39,159 nt of DNA from Asaia bogorensis. Its GTDB lineage: Bacteria > Pseudomonadota > Alphaproteobacteria > Acetobacterales > Acetobacteraceae. Below the pieces are notes generated by a model that saw only the letters and a program-made list of their open reading frames with translations, was not told where the DNA came from and did no database searches. This document shows, piece after piece, positions 30,816-39,159 of this stretch (positions are counted from its first letter, which is position 1; every line of letters starts with the position of its first letter). The DNA lies in NCBI GenBank assembly GCA_945888575.1, contig CAMDAM010000006.1, positions 1-39,159 on the forward strand, in the 5' to 3' direction. The translations under genes were made by a program, and so were the position numbers.

Positions 30816-32222
30816 TCAGCCGCAGCAGCCCTTGGCCTGTGGCTTCGGCGCCGGCGCACAGCACGCGGCCGTGGCGGCCACCTCCACCAGCACCGGCTGC
30901 TTCGCCGGGCCGCAGCATGCGGCAGCCGCGGGCGCGGGGCCGCAGCAGCTACCGGTCGCCTCTGCCACCTGTTCGGTGGAGCACACGCCGGTCTCCGGCA
31001 GTTCCAGATGCACTTCCCGCGCCGCCACCCAGTCTCCGGCCAGGGCGGCGGCGATGCTGCGCACCTGCTCGTAGCCGGTGGCCATCAGGAAGGTCGGTGC
31101 GCGGCCATAGCTCTTCATGCCGACGATCCAGAACCCCGCCTCTGGGTGGCGCAGCTCCGCCTCGCCATGCGGGCGCACGGTACCGCAGGAATGCAGGTTT
31201 GGGTCGATCAGCGGCGCCAGCGCCGGCGTGGCTTCCACGGCCGGATCCAGCGACAGCCTGATCTCGCGCAGGAAGGACAGGTCCGGCCGGAACCCGGCCG
31301 CCACGATCACCCGGTCCACCCGCACCTCCGCCGTGCGATCCTCCTGCCGGCCCGCTACCAGCAGCGCCGCGCCATCTTGCGCGATGCGGTCGATCAGGAA
31401 CGGCGCCAGCGCCGTCACCGCCCCGCTTTCCACCAGCGCCTGCGCCCGGCTGCCAAGTTCGCCGCGCTGCGCCAGCCCGTCGCGCGCGCCGCCGCCGAAG
31501 TTCACCGCGCCCAGCGGCCGGCGGAACGCCCACAGGATGCGGGTGCCCGGGGCCTGCTTCGCCAGTTCCACCAGATCGAGCACCGCGTTCATCGCCGAAT
31601 GCCCGGCGCCCACCACCAGCGTGGTGGCGCCGGCATAGGTGGCGCGTGCGGAACCCAGCACATCGGGAATGCCATAGGCGATGCGCGCACCCTGCGCGGC
31701 CTCGCCTGGTGCCATCATGCCATGCGCCCCGGCCGGGTTGGGCGCCCCCCAGGTGCCGGAGCAGTCGAGCACCGCCGCGGCCTCCAGCGCCTCCATTGCG
31801 CCGCCCTGTTCGACGTGCACCACGAAGGGCGCGACATCGCGGCTGGCGCCGTCATGCAGCCTTCCATGGTCGCGCCGGGCGATGCCCACCACCTTGGCCC
31901 CGGTGCTGATGCACCCGCGCAGCGCCGGCGTGGCGGCCAGCGGCGCCAAATAGTCCCGCACCAGTTCGGCGCCGGTCGGATAGGCCTCCGGGTCCGGCGC
32001 CGCCCAGCCCGTGGGTTCCAGCAGCGCCCGCGCGGCGGCATCGGTGTTGTAGCGCCAGGGCGAGAACATCCGCACATGGGCCCACTCGCGCACAGCGTGC
32101 CCCACTTCCGGCCCCGCCTCCAACACCAGCGGCGAAAGCCCGCGCGCCAGCAGATGCGCGGCTGCCGCCAGGCCAACCGGCCCGGCACCGACGATCACAA
32201 CGGGAAGGGAGCCCTGTGCCAT
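30816..32222 (-). CDS. FAD/NAD(P)-binding flavoprotein monooxygenase-like (ArsO-like context) with Cys-rich C-terminal tail
   Basis: VVIVGAGPVGLAAAAHLLARGLSPLVLEAG; TTLVVGAGHSAMNAVLDL; C-terminus GSCCGPAPAAAACCGPAKQPVLVEVAATAACCAPAPKPQAKGCCG. Confidence 0.82.
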   Translation of the reverse strand: MAQGSLPVVIVGAGPVGLAAAAHLLARGLSPLVLEAGPEVGHAVREWAHVRMFSPWRYNTDAAARALLEPTGWAAPDPEAYPTGAELVRDYLAPLAATPALRGCISTGAKVVGIARRDHGRLHDGASRDVAPFVVHVEQGGAMEALEAAAVLDCSGTWGAPNPAGAHGMMAPGEAAQGARIAYGIPDVLGSARATYAGATTLVVGAGHSAMNAVLDLVELAKQAPGTRILWAFRRPLGAVNFGGGARDGLAQRGELGSRAQALVESGAVTALAPFLIDRIAQDGAALLVAGRQEDRTAEVRVDRVIVAAGFRPDLSFLREIRLSLDPAVEATPALAPLIDPNLHSCGTVRPHGEAELRHPEAGFWIVGMKSYGRAPTFLMATGYEQVRSIAAALAGDWVAAREVHLELPETGVCSTEQVAEATGSCCGPAPAAAACCGPAKQPVLVEVAATAACCAPAPKPQAKGCCG

Positions 32223-32235
32223 GGCACACTCCTTG

Positions 32236-32256
32236 ATGCATTGACCCTCAATGTAT
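32236..32256. promoter_or_regulatory. Candidate PadR operator ATGCATTGA-CCC-TCAATGTAT
   Basis: 9-3-9 inverted repeat with one mismatch, just upstream of the flavoprotein start; resembles the site at 32715-32731. Confidence 0.5.
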
Positions 32257-32288
32257 AGGCCCATGCGGCAGGCTGCGCAACCGGCGCC

Positions 32289-32699
32289 TCAGCACGCCCC
32301 GCCATGGCAGCCATCAGATGCCGCGAAGGCCCGGCCGGTGTCTTGCAGCGCGGCGGTGGCCTCCATCCAGGCCTCCAGCGCCACGCGGACGGCGGCGCGG
32401 CCCTGCTCGGTCAGCGCATAGACCCGGCGCTGGCGGCCCTGCACCACCTCTTCCTCCACCGTGACGAAGCCGCCCGCCTCGAACTCGCGCAGCACCGGAT
32501 AGATCGTGCCCTCGGTGGGCGAGCAGCACCCGCCGGTCACCCGCGCCACGGTGCGCGCGATGTCGTAGCCATGCATCGGGCCATCATGCAGAACGCGCAG
32601 GATGAAGAACTTGGACAGCCCCATCTTGATCGTTCCCGCCCAATAGGTGCGGGAGCCATAATCGATGCGGGATGCAGGAACGGTGCGGAGCGGGGCCAT
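32289..32699 (-). CDS. PadR-family transcriptional regulator with conserved-looking Cys residues; start uncertain (32699 or 32624)
   Basis: KFFILRVLHDGPMHGYDIARTVARVTGGCCSPTEGTIYPVLREFEAGGFVTVEEEVVQGRQRRVYALTEQGRAAV; C-terminus SDGCHGGAC. Confidence 0.88.
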   Translation of the reverse strand: MAPLRTVPASRIDYGSRTYWAGTIKMGLSKFFILRVLHDGPMHGYDIARTVARVTGGCCSPTEGTIYPVLREFEAGGFVTVEEEVVQGRQRRVYALTEQGRAAVRVALEAWMEATAALQDTGRAFAASDGCHGGAC

Positions 32700-32714
32700 G
32701 CCCCATCCTATCCC

Positions 32715-32731
32715 TTGGCCCTCGATGCATC
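32715..32731. promoter_or_regulatory. Candidate second regulator site TTGGCCCTCGATGCATC
   Basis: 13 of 17 positions match TTGACCCTCAATGTATA at 32241-32257; upstream of the PadR gene. Confidence 0.4.
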
Positions 32732-32738
32732 AACCAAA

Positions 32739-33443
32739 CTACACCTGCAGGTGCCGCGCCCGTGCCCCGGTATCGGCCAGCAATGCGTCGATCGCGCCGT
32801 CCCACACGATGCGCCCGGTTTCCAGGATCACCGCCCGGTCGGCCACGCGCGACGCGAAGGCCAGGCTCTGCTCGGCGAGCAGCACGGTGGCGCCCTCGCG
32901 CTTCAGCGCCAGGATCGCCTCGGCCATCAGGTCCACGATCACCGGCGCCAGTCCCTCGCCGGGTTCATCGAGCAGCAGCACGCGCGGGTTGCCCATCAGC
33001 GTGCGCGCGATCGCCACCATCTGCTGCTCGCCGCCGCTGATCCGCGCCCCCGGCCGCTGCCGCAGGTCTGCGAGGTTGGGGAACAGGGCGAAGATCCGCT
33101 CCGGGGTCCAAGGCGCGCGCTCATCCGCTGGCGCCCGGCGGCCAACCTCCAGGTTCTCCGCCACTGTCAGCTCCGGGAAGACCCGCCGTTCCTCCGGCAC
33201 CCAGCCCAGCCCGGCGCGGGCGATCCGGTGCGGCTCCCAGCCGGCGATGTCGGCCCCGGCCAGCCGCACCCGGCCGGCCGTGGGGCGCAGCAGCCCCATC
33301 AGGGCCTTCATCGTGGTGCTCTTGCCCGCGCCGTTGCGGCCCAGCAGCACCAGCACCTCGCCGGCCGCGAGATCGAACGACACGCCGCGCAGGATCTTGG
33401 CCCCGCCATAGCCAGCGTGCAGGTTCTCCACCTGAAGCATCAT
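32739..33443 (-). CDS. livF: Branched-chain amino acid-type ABC transporter ATP-binding protein LivF
   Basis: LLGRNGAGKSTTMKALMGLL; ISGGEQQMVAIARTLMGNPRVLLLDEPGEGLAPVIV. Confidence 0.93.
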   Translation of the reverse strand: MMLQVENLHAGYGGAKILRGVSFDLAAGEVLVLLGRNGAGKSTTMKALMGLLRPTAGRVRLAGADIAGWEPHRIARAGLGWVPEERRVFPELTVAENLEVGRRAPADERAPWTPERIFALFPNLADLRQRPGARISGGEQQMVAIARTLMGNPRVLLLDEPGEGLAPVIVDLMAEAILALKREGATVLLAEQSLAFASRVADRAVILETGRIVWDGAIDALLADTGARARHLQV

Positions 33444-34183
33444 GCCGAGGTGCCCAGATACACCGCGCGCACCCTGGGATCGGCCCGCACCGCCTCTGGC
33501 GTGCCTTGGGCGATCAGCCGGCCGCGATCCAGCACCAGCACGCGGTCGGCATGGCCGAATACCACGTCCATGTCGTGCTCGGTGAACAGCACCGCCACGC
33601 CCTGGTCCCGCGCGATGCCGCGCACCAGCGCCATCAGCGCCGCCCGCTCCGCCGGGGCCATGCCGGCCGTCGGTTCGTCCATCAGCAGCAGCACGGGATC
33701 GCCGGCCAGCGCCATGGCGAGTTCCAGCCGCTTGAGGTCGCCATAGGCCAGCACGCCGGCCGGCCGCTCCGCCTGGCTTGCCATGCCCACCCGCGCGAGC
33801 AATCCCTCCGCCAAACCCACATGCTGCGCATCCGCCGCCTGCCAGAACCGCCAGGCCTGCCGCTTCTGCGCCAGCAAGGCCGTCTGCACGTTCTCCCGCA
33901 CGGTCATGGAGGCGAAGCTGGCGGTGATCTGGAAGGTGCGGCCCACGCCGAGATGCGCGAGGTGCCGCGGGGCCAGCCCTGTCACCACCCGCTCCGCCAG
34001 CCGCACCTCGCCGGCATCCGGCCGCAGCTGGCCGCCGAGCATGTTGAAGCAGGTGGACTTGCCGGCCCCGTTCGGCCCGATCAGCGCCAGCATCTCCCCG
34101 GGCTGCACCGCCAAGGACACGCCGGCCACCGCCTCGTTCGCCCCGAAGCGCTTGCGCAACCCTTCCGCCACCAGAACGCTCAT
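33440..34183 (-). CDS. livG: Branched-chain amino acid-type ABC transporter ATP-binding protein LivG
   Basis: MSVLVAEGLRKRFGANEAVAGVSLAVQPGEMLALIGPNGAGKSTCFNMLGG; start at 34183. Confidence 0.93.
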   Translation of the reverse strand: MSVLVAEGLRKRFGANEAVAGVSLAVQPGEMLALIGPNGAGKSTCFNMLGGQLRPDAGEVRLAERVVTGLAPRHLAHLGVGRTFQITASFASMTVRENVQTALLAQKRQAWRFWQAADAQHVGLAEGLLARVGMASQAERPAGVLAYGDLKRLELAMALAGDPVLLLMDEPTAGMAPAERAALMALVRGIARDQGVAVLFTEHDMDVVFGHADRVLVLDRGRLIAQGTPEAVRADPRVRAVYLGTSA

Positions 34184-36024
34184 GCCGCGCGCCCCCGCCA
34201 GCGGTCCCATGTGGCGGCGGCCGCGCCCGCGATCCCCGTGGGGAAGGCCAGCACCAGGGCGATGATCAGCAGGCCGAGCTTGATGCGCCAAAAATCGCCC
34301 ATCAGCAGCCAGGATTGCAGCACGGTGAAGGTCACCGCCCCCACCACCGGCCCGGCCATGGTCTGCACGCCGCCCAGCAGCACCATCACCAGCGCGTCCA
34401 CCGAATGCGGGATCGCCATGTAGGTGGGGAACACACTGCCCTTGGCATAGGCGAACACCGCGCCGGACAGGCCGGCCCCCGCGCCCGCGAGCACGAAGGC
34501 GGCCAGCCGCAGCCGGTGCGCATCGAGCCCGATCGCCTCCGCCCGCAGTGCGGAATCCCGTGTTGCCCGCAGCGCAAAGCCGAACGGGGCGAACAGCGCC
34601 CGGCGCAGCAGCAGCGCGCCGCCGACGCACAGCAGCAGCGCGAGCCAGTACAGCGTCGGCTTGTCAGCCGCCCAGGCATCGGGCCATACGCCGAGCACGC
34701 CGTTGTCCCCGCCCGTCACCTCCACCCACTGGAACGCCACCGCCCAGGCAATCTGCGCGAAGGCGAGCGTCAGCATGGCGAGGTACACCCCGCTCATCCG
34801 CACCACGAAGGCGCCGACCAGCAGCGCCAGGGCGCCCGCCGCGAACGGCGCCAGCAGCAGCCCCACGGCCATCCCCGCGCCCAGCCCCTTGGCTGCGAAC
34901 GCCGCCGCATAGGCGCCCACGCCGAACCAGGCGGCATGGCCGAAGCTCGCCATCCCGCCCGGCCCCATCATCACGTGCAGGCTGGCCGCGAACAGTACCG
35001 CCACCGCCGCCTCCGTCAGCACGCTCAGCAGGTACGGCCCCGCCATGAACGGCGCCAGCGCCGCCGCCAGCAGCGCCACCGCCCCCAGCAGCTGCAAGGC
35101 CGGCCCCGCCGGGCGGATCGGCGCCAGAGCCTCCACCTCGCCACGCGCCATCGCCTGCGGCTTACCCAGCAGCCCGTGTGGCCGCACCACCAGCACCGCG
35201 GCCATCACCAGGAACACCAGCACCAGCGTGATCTTCGGCACCAGCGCGATCCCGAACGCCTGCAGCACCCCGATCAGCAACGCCGCCAGGAACGCCCCGC
35301 CCAGGCTGCCCATGCCGCCCACCACCACCACCACGAACGCCTCGGCAATCACCGACAGATCCATGTTCAGATTGGCCGAGCCCTGCGGCAGCGCCAGCGC
35401 GCCCCCCAGGCCGGCCAGCCCCGCCCCGAGTGCGAACACGCTGGTGAACAGCACCCGCTGGTCCACCCCGAGGGCTGCCACCATGTCCCGGTCCTGCGTC
35501 GCCGCCCGCACCAGCAGGCCCCAGCGCGTGCGATGGAACAGCAGCAGCAACCCGCCCAGCACCGCCGGCCCCACCACGATCAGCACCAGGTCGTAGAACG
35601 GAAACCTGAGCCCCGCGATCTCCACCGCCCCACGCAACCACCGTGGCCGCGGCAAGGAAAGATCCACCGGCCCCCACGCCCACAGCGCCACATCCTGCAC
35701 CACCAGCACCACGCCGAACGTCGCCAGCAACTGCAGCAACTCCGGCGCCCGGTAGATGCGCCGGAGCAGAACGACCTCCAGCACCGCGCCGATCACCGCC
35801 GTTGCCATCGCCGCGCCGAGCACGCCGAGAACGAAGTATTCCGGCTCCCGCGGAAGGCGCGAGAGGAAGCTCCAGGCGATGAAGGCGCCCAGCATGTAGA
35901 GGCTGCCGTGGGAGAAATTCACCACGCGGGTGACGCCGAAAATCACCGTGAGGCCTGCGGCCACGAGAAACAGCGTGGAAGCGCCGGCCAGGCCGGTCAG
36001 CAGCTGGAGAAGCAGGATGTCCAC
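34180..36024 (-). CDS. Fused LivH-LivM permease
   Basis: GTG start VDILLLQLLTGLAGASTLFLVAAGLTVIFGVTRVVNFSHGSLYMLGAF (LivH), then HVMMGPGGMASFGHAAWFGVGAYAAA (LivM) in one ORF. Confidence 0.92.
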   Translation of the reverse strand: MDILLLQLLTGLAGASTLFLVAAGLTVIFGVTRVVNFSHGSLYMLGAFIAWSFLSRLPREPEYFVLGVLGAAMATAVIGAVLEVVLLRRIYRAPELLQLLATFGVVLVVQDVALWAWGPVDLSLPRPRWLRGAVEIAGLRFPFYDLVLIVVGPAVLGGLLLLFHRTRWGLLVRAATQDRDMVAALGVDQRVLFTSVFALGAGLAGLGGALALPQGSANLNMDLSVIAEAFVVVVVGGMGSLGGAFLAALLIGVLQAFGIALVPKITLVLVFLVMAAVLVVRPHGLLGKPQAMARGEVEALAPIRPAGPALQLLGAVALLAAALAPFMAGPYLLSVLTEAAVAVLFAASLHVMMGPGGMASFGHAAWFGVGAYAAAFAAKGLGAGMAVGLLLAPFAAGALALLVGAFVVRMSGVYLAMLTLAFAQIAWAVAFQWVEVTGGDNGVLGVWPDAWAADKPTLYWLALLLCVGGALLLRRALFAPFGFALRATRDSALRAEAIGLDAHRLRLAAFVLAGAGAGLSGAVFAYAKGSVFPTYMAIPHSVDALVMVLLGGVQTMAGPVVGAVTFTVLQSWLLMGDFWRIKLGLLIIALVLAFPTGIAGAAAATWDRWRGRAA

Positions 36025-36202
36025 GCAATCAGACCGGCAGCGCGCGTCGCGCAGCAGGCGGTGCGGGCGTGGCAGGCGCGGCCATGGAACCTCCTCGCAG
36101 GGCCGTGCGAGGATAGCGGCGCCATGCCGGATCGCCAACGCGGCTTGCAAACCCGCAGCGCCAGTGGTGAATGTTCCGGCAGGCACAGGGAGCGTGCGGG
36201 CC

Positions 36203-36829
36203 ATGGAACCCACCATCGACTACTATTACTCGACCCGCTCGATCTACGCCTATTTCGGCGCCGCGCGCATCGTGGCATTGGCCGGCCGGTTCGGGCGGCG
36301 GCTGGTGCATCGGCCGGTGGACCTCTCGCGCGTTCTGCCGGCGGCCGGCAGCCAGCCTTTCGCCGAGCGCTCGCCCACGCTGCGCCGCTACCAGTTCGGG
36401 CGCGAGATCGAACGCTGGAGCGAGTATCTCGGCATCCCCGCGCTGGTGGACCCGACGCACCACTATGGCGACCGCGCCCTGCCGTCCGGCTTCGTGCTCG
36501 CGGCGCAGGCCGGGGGCCAGGATGTGGACGCGCTGCACCTGGCCGTGCTGCAGGCCCTGTGGCGCGACGACCGCGACATCGGTGATCCTGCGGTCCTCGC
36601 CGCGATCGCCCGCGAATGCGGCATCGATCCCGCCCCGCTGCTGGAGGCGGCGCTGACGCCCGCGATCCAGGCGCAGTTCGCGAACGCCACCGATGCGGCG
36701 ATCGCCGCTGGCGTCCTCGGCTCGCCGAGCTACGTGGTGGACGGCGAGATGTTCTACGGCCAGGACCGGCTGATGATGGTCGAGCGCGCGCTGGAGCGCC
36801 CCTTCGCGCCCAGCACGCTTCCGGCCTGA
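36203..36829 (+). CDS. 2-hydroxychromene-2-carboxylate isomerase-like protein (second copy)
   Basis: MEPTIDYYYSTRSIYAYFGAARIVAL ... GVLGSPSYVVDGEMFYGQDRLMMVERAL. Confidence 0.85.
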   Translation: MEPTIDYYYSTRSIYAYFGAARIVALAGRFGRRLVHRPVDLSRVLPAAGSQPFAERSPTLRRYQFGREIERWSEYLGIPALVDPTHHYGDRALPSGFVLAAQAGGQDVDALHLAVLQALWRDDRDIGDPAVLAAIARECGIDPAPLLEAALTPAIQAQFANATDAAIAAGVLGSPSYVVDGEMFYGQDRLMMVERALERPFAPSTLPA

Positions 36830-36839
36830 GCGAACCGGC

Positions 36840-38048
36840 CTAGCCCTTGCGCAGCTGCGCCACCTCGGCGTCGCTCGGCATCGCGCTTGCCCCATCGGCA
36901 TAGCGCCAATCGACCATCACGCCCTTGCCACCCCGCATCGCGGTGCGGCCGACATAGGTGCCAAGCGTTCCCTGGTTGTCCTGCGCGCGCCAATAGGCCT
37001 CGCCAAACGGTGTGGGGAACCTGGCACCCTTGAAGCCGTCCGCCATTGCCTCCGTGTCCACCGAGCCGCTCTTGGCGATGCCCGCGGCGATGGCGGTGAT
37101 CGTGGCGTGCCCCACCACGCTGCCCATCTTCGGCGCCTCGCCAAACTTGGCGCGATAGGCGTCGATGAAGCCCTTGTTGGAAGCGTCGGTCACGCTCTCC
37201 ACGGGCCAGCCGGTCACGATCCAGCCTTCCGGCGTCTCGTCGCCGAGCGGCTCCAGGTATTCCGGCTCGCCGGTCAGCACGCTCACCACGCCGCGCTTTT
37301 CGAACAGGCCGCGCGTGTTGCCCTGGCGGACGAAGTTGGTCAGGTCCGGCCCGAAGGTGCCGTTGAAGATCGCGTCCGGCCGCGCCTGCGCCAGGGCCGC
37401 CACCGTCGCCCCGGCATCAATGCGCCCCAGCGCCGGCCACTGCTCCGCCACGAACTCGATCCCCGGCTGACGCTGCGCCATCAGCAGCTTGAACCACTTC
37501 ACCAGCGACTGGCCGTATTCGTAGTTGGGGGAGACTGTCACCCAGCGCTTGGCGCCGAGCTTCACAGCATCGTCCACCATCATCGCCACCTGCATGTAGG
37601 TGCTCGGCCGCAGCCGGTAGCAGTAGCGATGGCCCTGCTCCCACACCAAGGCATCCGTCAGCGGCTCGCTGGCCACGAACAGGCGCTTGCGCTGCCTGGC
37701 CACGTCGCTGAGCGCCAGGCCGACGTTGGAGAGGAAGCCGCCGGCCAGAACGTCCACCTTGGTTTCGTCCAGCAGCGCGCCGGCCAGGCGCACCGCATCC
37801 TGCGGCTTGCCGGCATCGTCGTGGCTGATCACCTCCAGCTTGCGGCCCAGCACGCCGCCGGCGGCGTTCACCTGCTCCACGGCCAACTGCCAGCCCATGC
37901 GGTAGGGCAGGGTGAAGGCGGGAATGGCGGTGTAGGAATTGATCTCCCCGATGCGGATCGGGGCGCTGGTGGATTGCGCGCGGATCAGCCCGGGCGCGGC
38001 CAAGGTCGCGGCGCCGGCCGCCAGCAGGGTGCGGCGTGAAAAAGTCAT
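36840..38048 (-). CDS. ABC transporter substrate-binding protein, Leu/Ile/Val-binding type
   Basis: Tat-like/secretory leader MTFSRRTLLAAGAATLAAPGLIRAQ; IRIGEINSYTAIPAFTLPYRMGWQLAVEQVNAAGGVLGRKLEVISHDDAGKPQDAVRLAGALLD. Confidence 0.9.
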   Translation of the reverse strand: MTFSRRTLLAAGAATLAAPGLIRAQSTSAPIRIGEINSYTAIPAFTLPYRMGWQLAVEQVNAAGGVLGRKLEVISHDDAGKPQDAVRLAGALLDETKVDVLAGGFLSNVGLALSDVARQRKRLFVASEPLTDALVWEQGHRYCYRLRPSTYMQVAMMVDDAVKLGAKRWVTVSPNYEYGQSLVKWFKLLMAQRQPGIEFVAEQWPALGRIDAGATVAALAQARPDAIFNGTFGPDLTNFVRQGNTRGLFEKRGVVSVLTGEPEYLEPLGDETPEGWIVTGWPVESVTDASNKGFIDAYRAKFGEAPKMGSVVGHATITAIAAGIAKSGSVDTEAMADGFKGARFPTPFGEAYWRAQDNQGTLGTYVGRTAMRGGKGVMVDWRYADGASAMPSDAEVAQLRKG

Positions 38049-38305
38049 GGCTCAGCCTCCAGAGTCCTGGTTGTTACAACACGGTCCATGGTGCGAAAGG
38101 GGCCGCGCTTCTCCACGGCACCCAGCCTCGCGACACGGCCGCAGGACGACCTTGATCGGTCGTGGCACCCCAGGCCGGCTGCGCGCCACGCCGATCGGCG
38201 CGCCACGCGGTGTCAAACATCGGTCACATCCGCCGATCCGTCCAGGGCAGGAACCGGAAAAAATCGCGCGCCCGCACTTTCCGGCTGACGCGCCGCCGCG
38301 CGCGG

Positions 38306-38321
38306 TGGCACTAATGCCGCA
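38306..38321 (+). promoter_or_regulatory. Candidate sigma-54 promoter TGGCACTAATGCCGCA
   Basis: GG-N10-GC spacing with TGGCAC -24 box, ~30 bp upstream of the P-II start codon. Confidence 0.4.
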
Positions 38322-38348
38322 GCGCACAACGCCACGGAGGCACCGCAG

Positions 38349-38687
38349 GTGAAGCTGGTTATCGCCGTCATCAAGCCGCACAAGCTGGAAGATGTCCGCG
38401 ACGCCCTCGCCCCGCTCGGCCTCTCCGGCATGACCGTGACGGAAGCCCGCGGCTATGGCCGCCAGAAAGGCCAGGCCGAAATCTACCGCGGCGCCGAATA
38501 CACCACCAACCTGCTGCCCAAGACCAAGGTGGAAATCATGGTGGACGATACCCAGGTGGACCAGGTGGTCGAAGCCATCCAACGCGGCGCCCATACCGGC
38601 CGCATCGGCGACGGCAAAATCTTCGTCACCGACCTCGGCCGCGCCATCCGCATCCGCACCGGCGAGACGCAGACGGACGCTCTTTAG
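38349..38687 (+). CDS. Nitrogen regulatory protein P-II
   Basis: MKLVIAVIKPHKLEDVRDALAPLGLSGMTVTEARGYGRQKGQAEIYRGAEYTTNLLPKTKVEIMV; GTG start, GGAGG RBS. Confidence 0.97.
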   Translation: MKLVIAVIKPHKLEDVRDALAPLGLSGMTVTEARGYGRQKGQAEIYRGAEYTTNLLPKTKVEIMVDDTQVDQVVEAIQRGAHTGRIGDGKIFVTDLGRAIRIRTGETQTDAL

Positions 38688-38688
38688 G

Positions 38689-38892
38689 GAAGCAAGGTCA
38701 GGGGCTTTGCCCCTGGACCCCACCAGGGACCTGAGGTCCCTGGACCCACATTTGTTCCGCCTTCGGCGGGAGGGGCCGACCCGGTCTGTGTCGCGCGCCG
38801 TGACGGCCCCTCCCGCCGAAGGCGGAATAGGTAAAGGGGTCTGGGGCCTAAGGCCCCAGCGGGTCCAGGGCAGAGCCCTGGCCTTCCTTCCC
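38689..38892. repeat. Large GC-rich nested palindromic repeat
   Basis: Outer GGTCAGGGGCTTTGCCCCTGGACCC / GGGTCCAGGGCAGAGCCCTGGCC; inner perfect 23 bp arms 38755-38777 and 38805-38827. Confidence 0.9.
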
Positions 38893-39159
38893 TTACGCCG
38901 TGCGGTCGCCCCCGGCGCCGAGGGCGGCTTGCGCGGCGGCGAGGCGTGCCACCGGCACGCGGTAGGGGCTGCATGACACGTAGTCGAGGCCGGCTTGTTC
39001 GCAGAAGGCGATCGAGGATGGGTCGCCGCCGTGTTCGCCGCAGATGCCCAGCTTGAGACCGGGCTTGGTGCTGCGCCCGCGTTCGGCGGCCATGCGGATG
39101 AGGGCGCCGACGCCTTCGATATCCAGGGAGACGAAGGGGTCCTTCGGCACGATGCCCTG
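38893..39159 (-). CDS. ppdK: Pyruvate, phosphate dikinase, C-terminal part (cut by window edge)
   Basis: [77 protein letters not shown]. Confidence 0.93.
   Translation of the reverse strand, partial: QGIVPKDPFVSLDIEGVGALIRMAAERGRSTKPGLKLGICGEHGGDPSSIAFCEQAGLDYVSCSPYRVPVARLAAAQAALGAGGDRTA

Noticed and set aside
34315-36585. 756 aa plus-strand ORF
   Set aside because: Antisense to the LivH-LivM fusion; composition typical of a shadow frame.

Overview
High-GC alphaproteobacterial chromosomal window, probably Acetobacteraceae (inferred from gene content and style). Core blocks: cytochrome c maturation (ccmF-ccmG/dsbE-ccmH-ccmI), dnaA-dnaN-recF-gyrB with rpsT, mutM/ubiE-coaBC-dut, a Liv-type ABC transporter with fused LivH-LivM, P-II, and the 3' end of ppdK. 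Accessory content: (1) an IS1182-like transposase 5' end beside a decayed spermidine-synthase-like membrane gene; (2) a truncated FG-GAP/RTX/Hint gene reading in frame into a cupin gene across a dispersed repeat fragment; (3) an arsenic locus with an ArsR-ArsC fusion lacking the usual ArsR thiols, GAPDH-ArsJ, a flavoprotein with a four-CC tail, and a Cys-containing PadR regulator with matching candidate operators; (4) two copies, about 13 kb apart, of an unrecognised ~120 aa small-protein unit sharing 5' leader, ORF, 3' hairpin tail and a following repeat; (5) families of AT-rich and GC-rich hairpin repeats between genes. The small-protein unit and the Cys-rich arsenic module are the best candidates for undescribed biology. 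All calls come from reading the sequence; no searches were run.
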